Assembly (NCBI GenBank): GCA_018366495.1
Contig: JAGZHZ010000010.1
Location: 23,804 to 87,803 of the forward strand
DNA from: Clostridiales bacterium
Lineage (GTDB): Bacteria; Bacillota; Clostridia; Lachnospirales; Lachnospiraceae
Length of the DNA: 64,000 bases
Direction: 5' to 3'
Positions 1 to 6,312 of the stretch are shown here, one piece after another. The translations under genes and the position numbers were made by a program. Under the pieces are notes generated by a model. That model was given only the letters and a program-made list of their open reading frames with translations, made no database searches and was not told the origin of the DNA. Each line of letters begins with the position of its first letter. The first letter of the stretch is position 1.

Positions 1-580
1 TCAAAACACCGAATGTATCGAAAGGGAAAATTCTCACCCATGCCCGTCCTATAATGTCAGAACGTTTAATATTTCCAACACTCTCAACACGGCTGTCTTT
101 ACTGTTATTTCGGTTATCTCCAAGAACAAAGTACTCGTCATCTCCCAATACAATCGGCTGAGAGGCTCGCCCTGATTCCTCCATAACTTCTTTTCCGTAA
201 TCTTCTTCCAAGACTTCTCCGTCAATGTAGATTTTTCCATCTACAATCTGTATCGTTTCTCCCGGCAGACCGATAATACGTTTGATATAATATGTTTTCT
301 TTGAACCGTCCCCATGGTATGGGAAAATGATAATATCAAAACGCTCCGGATCACGGAAACGATATGAAATCTTGTCCACAATCAGCTGATCACCATCCTG
401 CAGCATCGGTTCCATGGATCTTCCATCCACCTTTGTTCTTTGCCCTACAAACTCAACGATAAGAATGACTGCCAGCAGTACACCGGCTATCCATAAAATA
501 TTGGAGAACAGATTTTTCCACTTGTCCGATGTACTTTTCCCACTCTCATTTTCTGAGTTTACATTTTCTTCATTTTTCAT
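1..580 (-). CDS. lepB: Signal peptidase I (3' end runs off the window)
   Basis: Type I signal peptidase, a membrane serine protease that removes signal peptides from exported proteins. I read 193 codons from the ATG at 580 with no stop before the window edge; the last residues are a typical family C-terminus (FGVL), so only a few residues should be missing. A charged N-terminus is followed by one membrane segment at about residues 24-46. The catalytic Ser is in GRSMEP (about residue 55) and the catalytic Lys in YIKRIIGLPGE (about residue 100); the GDNRNNSKDSR box is also intact. It follows rbgA by 34 bp and is the second signal peptidase gene of this operon. Unlike the paralogue at 1499-2080 it keeps both catalytic residues, so it is probably the working enzyme. 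Confidence 0.93.
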   Translation of the reverse strand, partial: MKNEENVNSENESGKSTSDKWKNLFSNILWIAGVLLAVILIVEFVGQRTKVDGRSMEPMLQDGDQLIVDKISYRFRDPERFDIIIFPYHGDGSKKTYYIKRIIGLPGETIQIVDGKIYIDGEVLEEDYGKEVMEESGRASQPIVLGDDEYFVLGDNRNNSKDSRVESVGNIKRSDIIGRAWVRIFPFDTFGVL

Positions 581-614
581 ATTTTCACCACTTTCTTCTG
601 TCATTATATCTATA

Positions 615-1466
615 TTACTCAATTATGTCTGGAAATTCAAGTGTAATTTTTCCAAGACGTCCGCTGCGAAAATCATCAACTAAAAGCATCGCTGCTTTTC
701 CAAGGTCAAGTACGTCGCCTTTTAGACGGCACGCACGATTTTGTGCGATCTGTTCCAGGATTTTAATCTGCTCCTGATTTTCGTCGCATCCGTATCTTTC
801 CTGTAAAATTCCAGAATACTCTGCTGTTAAAAACTGAATCAGTTCCAAAGCTAGCTCTTCCAGGTTTAAAATTTCATCTTTTATTGATCCGATCATTGCC
901 AGTTTCATACCGACACGCTGATCTTCAAACTTTGGCCACAAAATTCCCGGCGTATCGAGAAGCTCTACATTTTTATTTAATCGAATCCATTGTTTTCCCT
1001 TTGTCACTCCTGGCTTGTTTCCTGTCTTTGCACATGCTTTTCCGGCAAATGTGTTGATAAATGTAGATTTTCCGACATTTGGAATTCCCACGACCATCGC
1101 GCGAACCGGTCTGTTTAAAATCCCGCGTTTTCGATCTCTCTCTATTTTCTCCCTGCACGCTTCCTGAATCATAGAATGTACAGACTTCATTCCCGCTCCG
1201 CTTCTGGAATTAATTTTTACAACAAAAAATCCCTTTTTCTTAAAATACTCTGTCCAGTTCGCATTTTGCTTTTCATCAGACAAATCCACTTTATTTAGCA
1301 GGATCATTCTCGCCTTGTTTTTTGCCAGATCGTCAATATCCGGATTCCTGCTGCTCATCGGCACTCGTGCATCCACTAATTCAATCACCAGATCGATCAG
1401 TTTGATATCTTCCTGCATCATTCTTTTTGCTTTGGTCATATGACCAGGATACCATTGATAATTCAT
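615..1466 (-). CDS. rbgA: Ribosome biogenesis GTPase RbgA (YlqF)
   Basis: Circularly permuted GTPase needed for late assembly of the 50S subunit. The motif order is permuted as expected: G4 (NKVD, about residue 58), then G1 (GIPNVGKST, about residue 127), then G3 (DTPG, about residue 171), followed by a helical C-terminal RNA-binding domain. The N-terminus YQWYPGHMTKAKR is typical of the family. An in-frame GTG lies at 1475, but the GAGGTG there is itself the ribosome binding site, six bases before the ATG at 1466, so 1466 is taken as the start (283 aa). It lies between the two signal peptidase genes, 32 bp after the upstream one. The rplS-lepB-rbgA order is common in Firmicutes. Confidence 0.95.
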   Translation of the reverse strand: MNYQWYPGHMTKAKRMMQEDIKLIDLVIELVDARVPMSSRNPDIDDLAKNKARMILLNKVDLSDEKQNANWTEYFKKKGFFVVKINSRSGAGMKSVHSMIQEACREKIERDRKRGILNRPVRAMVVGIPNVGKSTFINTFAGKACAKTGNKPGVTKGKQWIRLNKNVELLDTPGILWPKFEDQRVGMKLAMIGSIKDEILNLEELALELIQFLTAEYSGILQERYGCDENQEQIKILEQIAQNRACRLKGDVLDLGKAAMLLVDDFRSGRLGKITLEFPDIIE

Positions 1467-1498
1467 CCAGTTCACCTCTTTTTTATCTCAACTGCTGT

Positions 1499-2080
1499 CT
1501 ATTCTACCAGTCCAAAGTGACTGCGCGGTGCAATCACAAACCATACTTTCCCTTCAATATCGCTCAGCCGAACATTGCCGATGTCAGCCGAACGGCTGTC
1601 CTCGCTGTTGTTTCGATTATCCCCAAGAACAAAATATTCTGAATTTCCAAGCACAATCTCATCTTTCGCTGTGCCGAAAAATGTCATAGCCGGAAAGTCC
1701 TGTTCTTCCATATACACTCTGCCATTTATATAAATCACGCCATCTACAATCTGAATTGTCTCACCCGGAAGCCCGATCACTCTTCTGATTAATGACTGTG
1801 CTTTCTTATTCCCATTCGGCTTAAAACTGATCAGGTCTCCTCTTTTTGGTGTTCCAAAACGATAGGACAGCGTGTTAATCAAAACGCGGTCCCCTCCCGA
1901 AAGAGTTGTCTCCATTACCTGTCCTACATTTGTTCTAGGCTGTCCCCAGAAAAATACCAGCATATATGCTATTAAAATAACTGCTGCAATCTGAAATATC
2001 CATCGCAGTCCTGTTTTTATCTGCTCAAACGGTCCTTTTTTTACCTTCTGTTTTTTTCTACGCGCTCCCATCGTCTCCAT
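1499..2080 (-). CDS. Signal peptidase I homologue lacking both catalytic residues
   Basis: 193 aa, full length for the family, with one N-terminal membrane segment (about 25-45). It aligns end to end with the lepB product at 1-580, including IGLPGETIQIVDG and GDNRNNSEDSR. The catalytic Ser box, GRSMEP in the neighbour, reads GQVMET here (Ser to Val, about residue 55; codon GTA). The general-base Lys box KRIIGLPGE reads RRVIGLPGE (Lys to Arg, about residue 99; codon AGA). It should therefore not cleave signal peptides. Such inactive homologues are known, for example staphylococcal SpsA beside active SpsB; a chaperone or regulatory role is inference. The start at 2080 follows AGGAG closely; an ATG three codons on is an alternative. 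It follows rplS after a terminator-like hairpin. Confidence 0.9.
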   Translation of the reverse strand: METMGARRKKQKVKKGPFEQIKTGLRWIFQIAAVILIAYMLVFFWGQPRTNVGQVMETTLSGGDRVLINTLSYRFGTPKRGDLISFKPNGNKKAQSLIRRVIGLPGETIQIVDGVIYINGRVYMEEQDFPAMTFFGTAKDEIVLGNSEYFVLGDNRNNSEDSRSADIGNVRLSDIEGKVWFVIAPRSHFGLVE

Positions 2081-2124
2081 ATCTCCTGAACCATCTTACT
2101 TTTTTATTTCCCCTGATTTGAAAA

Positions 2125-2156
2125 CAGGGACAAATACGTTTTCGTATATGTCCCTG
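2125..2156 (-). terminator. Hairpin after rplS
   Basis: Two 14-base arms pair with one mismatch around a 4-base loop, just downstream of the rplS stop. On the minus strand it is followed by a short T run (TTTTC). It probably attenuates reading from the ribosomal part of the operon into the signal peptidase/rbgA genes. Confidence 0.7.
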
Positions 2157-2163
2157 GTCCACT

Positions 2164-2511
2164 TTATTTTACTAATTCTTTTACTTTCGCGCTCTTACCA
2201 ACACGCTGTCTTAAGTAGTTCAGTTTTGCTCTTCTTACTTTACCAGCTCTTACTACTTCTACTTTTTCAACGTTTGGGGAATGTAACGGCCAAGTTTTTT
2301 CTACTCCAATACCGTTGGAATTTTTTCTTACAGTGAAAGTTTCTCTATTGCTTCCACCCTGTTTCTTTAAGACTACGCCTTCAAAAACCTGGATTCTTTC
2401 ACGATTTCCTTCTTTGATTTTTCCGTAAACTCTTACAGTATCTCCAACATTAAACTGTGGTACTTCTGCTTTCAGCTGAGCAGCTTCAATATTTTTAATA
2501 ATATCGTTCAT
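2164..2511 (-). CDS. rplS: 50S ribosomal protein bL19
   Basis: Ribosomal protein bL19, at the 30S/50S interface. It is 115 aa, the usual length, with the family signatures VGDTVRVYGKIKEGNRERIQ and FEGVVLKKQGG, the run of conserved residues TFTVRK near residue 60, and a basic C-terminus (RRAKLNYLRQRVGK). A strong GGAGG ribosome binding site precedes the ATG. It follows trmD after a 103 bp gap that holds a structured leader resembling the known L19 autoregulatory element, and is followed by a terminator-like hairpin. The trmD-rplS pairing is conserved across bacteria. Confidence 0.97.
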   Translation of the reverse strand: MNDIIKNIEAAQLKAEVPQFNVGDTVRVYGKIKEGNRERIQVFEGVVLKKQGGSNRETFTVRKNSNGIGVEKTWPLHSPNVEKVEVVRAGKVRRAKLNYLRQRVGKSAKVKELVK

Positions 2512-2532
2512 TGTGTGCCTCCTTTTTATTTT

Positions 2533-2578
2533 GATGTTCTTAATATCCGGTCAGCTATGCCGTTATTAGAGGACCATC
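2533..2578 (-). ncRNA. Probable L19 leader (autoregulatory mRNA element)
   Basis: The trmD-rplS gap folds on the minus strand into a nested structure: an outer GATG/CATC pairing, a middle arm (CTAAT with ATTAAG) and an inner CGG/CCG hairpin around CATAGCTGA. Position and core resemble, from memory, the Firmicute ribosomal protein L19 leader by which L19 represses its own synthesis. The match is by recollection and structure only. Confidence 0.5.
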
Positions 2579-2614
2579 TTTTTCACAACACGTTTAATTT
2601 ATCATATTTCGATC

Positions 2615-3355
2615 TTATTTGCAAGTATTATTTCTCAGATTATCCAGAAACTTTTTATCTTTTTCAGAGAGCGCTGCACATTCCAAAAGATCCGGCCTTC
2701 TCTCATAAGTGCGCTGCAAAGACTGTTCCCGTCTCCACGCCTCTATATTGGCATGATGTCCGGACAGCAATACCTGCGGCACTTTTTTCCCCATCCATTC
2801 TTCTGGTCTGCTGTACTGCGGATATTCCAGAAGATTGTCATGGAAAGATTCAAACTGCGCCGATTCTTCATTTTTCAGCACCCCTGGAACGAGTCTTGAG
2901 ATTGCATCAATCAAAACCATTGCCGGGAGTTCTCCCCCTGTCAGCACATAGTCTCCGATTGATACATAATCCGTTACGATTTCTTCCAATACCCGCTCAT
3001 CAATCCCTTCGTAATGACCGCACAGAAAAACAAGATCCTTCTCTTTTGCAAACTCCTGTGCCATTCCCTGATGAAATACGCTCCCCTGCGGCGTCAAATA
3101 AATCACTCTCGGACGATATCCGATTTTTCGTTCCAGATCCTTATACGCATCATAAATTGGCTGTGCCTGCATCACCATACCTGCGCCTCCGCCGTACGGT
3201 GTATCATCTACTTTTTTGTGTTTGTTTGTCGTATATTCCCGAATATCAATTGCCTCCAGAGAAATGCTTTCTTTTTCCAGTGCTCTCCCGATAATGCTCG
3301 TCCCAAGTGCCTGCATAATCATCTCCGGAAACAGCGTCAATACATGGTAATTCAA
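2615..3355 (-). CDS. trmD: tRNA (guanine37-N1)-methyltransferase TrmD
   Basis: Makes m1G37 next to the anticodon and so prevents +1 frameshifting. It is a SPOUT-class methyltransferase with the trefoil-knot SAM site. Family motifs are DTPYGGGAGMVM (about residues 51-62), YLTPQG, LCGHYEGIDERV and SIGDYVLTGGELP, followed by the C-terminal helical domain; 246 aa is the normal length. The start is a TTG at 3355 preceded by AAGGAGG at seven bases, with no better ATG nearby. It begins 12 bp after rimM, the conserved rimM-trmD-rplS arrangement. Confidence 0.96.
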   Translation of the reverse strand: MNYHVLTLFPEMIMQALGTSIIGRALEKESISLEAIDIREYTTNKHKKVDDTPYGGGAGMVMQAQPIYDAYKDLERKIGYRPRVIYLTPQGSVFHQGMAQEFAKEKDLVFLCGHYEGIDERVLEEIVTDYVSIGDYVLTGGELPAMVLIDAISRLVPGVLKNEESAQFESFHDNLLEYPQYSRPEEWMGKKVPQVLLSGHHANIEAWRREQSLQRTYERRPDLLECAALSEKDKKFLDNLRNNTCK

Positions 3356-3367
3356 GCGATTCCCTCC

Positions 3368-3874
3368 TTACATCAAACCAGGCATCACATATACTGTCAT
3401 GCGTCCTTTTTCCACATCTACAGAAAGAATACACTGTTTAATAGCAGGCAGAAGTACCTCTTTTCCATCCGTCGTCTCAATCACATAGACGTCATTTGCC
3501 CCTGTCTGCATCACATCTTTCAGCGTTCCAAAGCGAGTTCCATCTTCAAGATTTACTTCCATATCTATCAAATCTGCAATATAATACTCGTTTTTCTCCA
3601 GCGCAACCGCCTGATCTCTGTAAACTTTCAGTGGTTTCTTTTTCCATTTTTCCACATCATTGATATCATTATAGCCGCGGAATTTTAAAATCACAAATTG
3701 TTTAAAAAATTTTACATGCTCTACTTCCAGCTTTACCAGCTCTTTTCCGGTATCCAGCATAACTTCTTTTAATTTTTTAAATCGCTGCGGATCATCCGTG
3801 GTTGGAAAAACTTTGACTTCTCCCTTTAAACCGTGTGTCGCCGAGATCACTCCTACCTGAAACATTGTCTCCAT
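3368..3874 (-). CDS. rimM: 16S rRNA processing protein RimM
   Basis: Assembly factor for the 30S head that binds uS19. It is 168 aa when begun at the ATG at 3874, which sits seven bases after GGAGGA; the open frame upstream of that lacks a ribosome binding site. The N-terminal RimM barrel starts with FQVGVISATHGLKGEVKVFPTT and the C-terminal PRC-barrel includes YYIADLIDMEV and VLLPAIKQCI. It lies 12 bp before trmD. A terminator-like hairpin and a possible sigma-A promoter separate it from khpA. Confidence 0.95.
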   Translation of the reverse strand: METMFQVGVISATHGLKGEVKVFPTTDDPQRFKKLKEVMLDTGKELVKLEVEHVKFFKQFVILKFRGYNDINDVEKWKKKPLKVYRDQAVALEKNEYYIADLIDMEVNLEDGTRFGTLKDVMQTGANDVYVIETTDGKEVLLPAIKQCILSVDVEKGRMTVYVMPGLM

Positions 3875-3910
3875 CTTTCTTCCTCCGAACAAGCTTTTTT
3901 CATGGTCTGT

Positions 3911-3939
3911 TTTACAGCGCACAATATTTTTTCTGACAA
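3911..3939 (-). promoter_or_regulatory. Possible sigma-A promoter for rimM-trmD
   Basis: TTGTCA, a 17-base spacer and TGTAAA lie 37 bp upstream of the rimM start, just after the hairpin that follows khpA. The -10 match is moderate. Confidence 0.45.
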
Positions 3940-3950
3940 AATGAAAAAAT

Positions 3951-3972
3951 CCCGGTGTCTAAAGGCACCGGG
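3951..3972 (-). terminator. Hairpin terminator after khpA
   Basis: A perfect 7 bp CCCGGTG/CACCGGG stem with an 8-base loop, followed on the minus strand by ATTTTTT. It lies just downstream of khpA and would at least partly end the ylxM-ffh-rpsP-khpA transcript. Confidence 0.8.
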
Positions 3973-3978
3973 TCGTTG

Positions 3979-4209
3979 TCACTGTAAAATGTCAACAACT
4001 ACTTTTCTATCATCCTTGGATGCTGCTGCTTTTACAACAGAGCGAATTGCTTTCGCAACTCTTCCCTGTTTTCCAATCACTTTTCCCATATCAGACGGAG
4101 CCACTTTCAGCTCAATGACTGTTGTTTTTCCGCTTTCTTTCTGTGTTACCACAACTTCATCTGGATTCTCAACGAGAGACTTTGCAATTACTTCGACTAA
4201 ATCTTTCAT
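3979..4209 (-). CDS. khpA: KH-domain RNA-binding protein KhpA
   Basis: Small single KH-domain RNA-binding protein (76 aa). In other Firmicutes KhpA partners KhpB/Jag and affects cell division and growth. The GxxG nucleic-acid loop is visible as GKQG in MGKVIGKQGRVAKAI, and the N-terminal helix MKDLVEVIAKSLVENPDEV is standard. It sits 17 bp after rpsP with an AGGTGA ribosome binding site, in the conserved rpsP-khpA-rimM-trmD order. Confidence 0.93.
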   Translation of the reverse strand: MKDLVEVIAKSLVENPDEVVVTQKESGKTTVIELKVAPSDMGKVIGKQGRVAKAIRSVVKAAASKDDRKVVVDILQ

Positions 4210-4226
4210 TACGTTTCACCTCTGCC

Positions 4227-4472
4227 TTATTTTTCGATTCCAGCTAATTTGAAAAGTTTACCTACAACTTCTGTTGGCTGTGCGCCGTTTGCAAGCCATT
4301 TTTTAGCAGCTTCCTCATCGATCTTAAATACGCTTGGATCTGTGTTTGGATTGTAAGTACCGATTTCATCGATGCATTTTCCATCTCTTGGGGATCTGGA
4401 ATCTGCTACAACGATTCTATAGAAAGGAGCTTTTTTCTGTCCCATTCTTCTTAATCTGATTTTTACTGCCAT
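4227..4472 (-). CDS. rpsP: 30S ribosomal protein bS16
   Basis: Ribosomal protein bS16 of the small subunit body. It is 81 aa from the ATG at 4472, preceded by AAGGAGGTG at six bases; the in-frame GTG nine bases upstream overlaps that site and is not the start. Family features are VKIRLRRMGQKKAPFYRIVV at the N-terminus and IDEIGTYNPNTDP. It sits between ffh and khpA, as in many Firmicutes. Confidence 0.97.
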   Translation of the reverse strand: MAVKIRLRRMGQKKAPFYRIVVADSRSPRDGKCIDEIGTYNPNTDPSVFKIDEEAAKKWLANGAQPTEVVGKLFKLAGIEK

Positions 4473-4509
4473 GTTTTTCACCTCCTTAAGGTTTCTGTGT
4501 TATGATATG

Positions 4510-5856
4510 TTAAAAGGGAAGCTTTAACTTACCTCTTTTACCTGTTTTTCCTCCCATAAGACCAGGGAGCTGTTTTATCATTTTTTTCGACTGTTCAAAC
4601 TGTTTTACCAGCTTATTGACTTCACTGATATCCACACCTGCGCCGTTTGCAATTCGACGTTTTCTGGACAAATTTAAAATATCCGGATTAGCTCTCTCCT
4701 TTGGCGTCATAGAAAGAATAATCGCCTCTGTCATCGCCATCTTCTTCTCGTCAACTGCTGCCTCTAATTCCTTGGTTTTTCCTCCAAGTCCTGGAATCAT
4801 GCTCAAAATACTGGAGATTCCTCCCATATTTTTCATCTGATGCATACTTTCCAGATAATCATCGAATCCGATCTGTGCTTTCTTCAGCTTTTGCTCCATG
4901 CTTCTTGCTTTTTCTTCATCAATGTTTGCCTGTGCTTTCTCAATCAGAGACATCACATCGCCCATACCGAGAATTCTTGAAGCCATACGGTCCGGATAAA
5001 ACTGTTCTAAATCAGAAAGTTTTTCTCCCATACCTACATACAGAATCGGCCTTCCGCATGTCGCTTTGATCGAAAGTGCTGCACCGCCTCGTGTATCGCC
5101 ATCCAGCTTTGTCAGAACAACCCCATCAATTCCGATCTTAGAATTGAAAGTATCTGATACATTTACCGCATCCTGTCCTGTCATCGCATCGACAACAAGA
5201 ATGGTCTGATCCACATGAACTGCTTCTTTTATCTCAATCAGCTCGTCCATCATGGTCTCATCAATGTGGAGACGTCCTGCGGTATCTAAAATTACTACAT
5301 TCTTGCCTTCTCTTTTTGCGTGCTCAATAGATGCTTTTGCAATGTTGACCGGTTTTTGCCGATCTCCCATGGAAAACACTTCCACTCCCTGCTTTTCTCC
5401 ATTAATCTGTAACTGCTGAATCGCAGCAGGGCGGTAAATATCACACGCTACAAGCAACGGCTGTTTTCCTTTTGATTTCAGTTTTCCGGCAATTTTTGCC
5501 GTCGTCGTTGTCTTTCCGGCACCTTGAAGACCCACCATCATAATGACTGTAAGTTCACTTCCTGGATTCAGAGCAATCTCTGTTGTCTCGGAACCCATAA
5601 GCTGAACAAGTTCCTCATTTACAATCTTAATCACCATCTGTCCTGGATTTAATCCGTTCATGACGTCCTGACCGATTGCCCGCTCCTGTACCGATTTAAT
5701 AAACTGTTTCACAACTTTAAAACTGACATCTGCTTCCAAAAGTGCAAGCTTTACTTCTTTCAGTGCTGTCTTTACATCCGCTTCCGTCAGACGACCTTTG
5801 CTTCTTAAGTTTTTAAAGACATTTTGTAATTTTTCCGATAAGCTTTCAAATGCCAT
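4510..5856 (-). CDS. ffh: Signal recognition particle protein Ffh (SRP54)
   Basis: GTPase of the signal recognition particle, which binds signal sequences and 4.5S RNA and docks with FtsY (encoded at 14645 here). Order of domains: N-terminal helical bundle (1-90), G domain with G1 GLQGAGKTTT (about 109), DTAGRL (about 192) and TKLDGDTRGG (about 248), then the methionine-rich M domain (about 330-448) with the RNA-binding segment SRKRRIANGAG. The length of 448 aa is normal. The ribosome binding site GGAGGAA is within the last codons of ylxM, three bases upstream, which suggests translational coupling. Confidence 0.97.
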   Translation of the reverse strand: MAFESLSEKLQNVFKNLRSKGRLTEADVKTALKEVKLALLEADVSFKVVKQFIKSVQERAIGQDVMNGLNPGQMVIKIVNEELVQLMGSETTEIALNPGSELTVIMMVGLQGAGKTTTTAKIAGKLKSKGKQPLLVACDIYRPAAIQQLQINGEKQGVEVFSMGDRQKPVNIAKASIEHAKREGKNVVILDTAGRLHIDETMMDELIEIKEAVHVDQTILVVDAMTGQDAVNVSDTFNSKIGIDGVVLTKLDGDTRGGAALSIKATCGRPILYVGMGEKLSDLEQFYPDRMASRILGMGDVMSLIEKAQANIDEEKARSMEQKLKKAQIGFDDYLESMHQMKNMGGISSILSMIPGLGGKTKELEAAVDEKKMAMTEAIILSMTPKERANPDILNLSRKRRIANGAGVDISEVNKLVKQFEQSKKMIKQLPGLMGGKTGKRGKLKLPF

Positions 5857-5859
5857 GTA

Positions 5860-6204
5860 CTATAATTCCTCCAATATCTTGTCGGAGATCTGTTCAATCT
5901 CAGCAATCAGGGAAGCATCTGCTTTCTCCTCTCTCTGTCCTGCCAGATGTTTAATCTGCTGTACTTTCTCTTTGACAGAAAGAAATCTTTCTACCAGATG
6001 CAGCTTCTCCTCATAATCCGACAAGATCTTATTGCAGCGCTTCATCATATCATGAACTCCCTGTCGGGTAATTCCCTGCATCTGCGCTACCTCGCTGTAA
6101 GACAGATCATTACATACCACATCTTCATAAATCATTCTCTGATGCTCGGTGAGCAGCTCACCATAGAAATCAAACAATAATGTTTGTTCCACAAACTTTT
6201 CCAT
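5860..6204 (-). CDS. ylxM: YlxM family putative helix-turn-helix protein
   Basis: Small protein (114 aa) always found before ffh in Firmicutes and thought to modulate the SRP pathway. The N-terminal half has a sigma-70 region 4-like helix-turn-helix (LSYSEVAQMQGITRQGVHDMM); the C-terminal half is a charged helix. I start it at the ATG at 6204 (MEKFVEQTLLFDFYGELLTEHQ), six bases after AAGGTG; upstream in-frame codons overlap the promoter. It opens the operon and reads from a consensus promoter at 6221-6249. Confidence 0.9.
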   Translation of the reverse strand: MEKFVEQTLLFDFYGELLTEHQRMIYEDVVCNDLSYSEVAQMQGITRQGVHDMMKRCNKILSDYEEKLHLVERFLSVKEKVQQIKHLAGQREEKADASLIAEIEQISDKILEEL

Positions 6205-6220
6205 TTGCATCACCTTAGCT

Positions 6221-6249
6221 ATCATATACGAAAAACTTCTGACTGTCAA
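6221..6249 (-). promoter_or_regulatory. Consensus sigma-A promoter of the ylxM-ffh operon
   Basis: TTGACA, exactly 17 bases, TATGAT, placed just upstream of ylxM. The -35 box lies inside the 3' arm of the terminator of the preceding transpeptidase gene. Confidence 0.85.
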
Positions 6250-6278
6250 GTATTTTTTCTTGACAATCAGAAGTTTTT
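6231..6278 (-). terminator. Terminator of the L,D-transpeptidase gene
   Basis: Twenty-base arms with one mismatch around an 8-base loop. The distal arm ends in TTTTT on the minus strand. It overlaps the -35 box and spacer of the next promoter. Confidence 0.85.
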
Positions 6279-6312
6279 TCTTTTTAAGAATATTTTTCAG
6301 CTCTATTTTACT

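Noticed and set aside
2515..3294. A 259-codon plus-strand open frame opposite trmD
   Set aside because: It lies wholly across trmD on the other strand, and its composition (runs of Pro, His, Leu) is that of a shadow frame.
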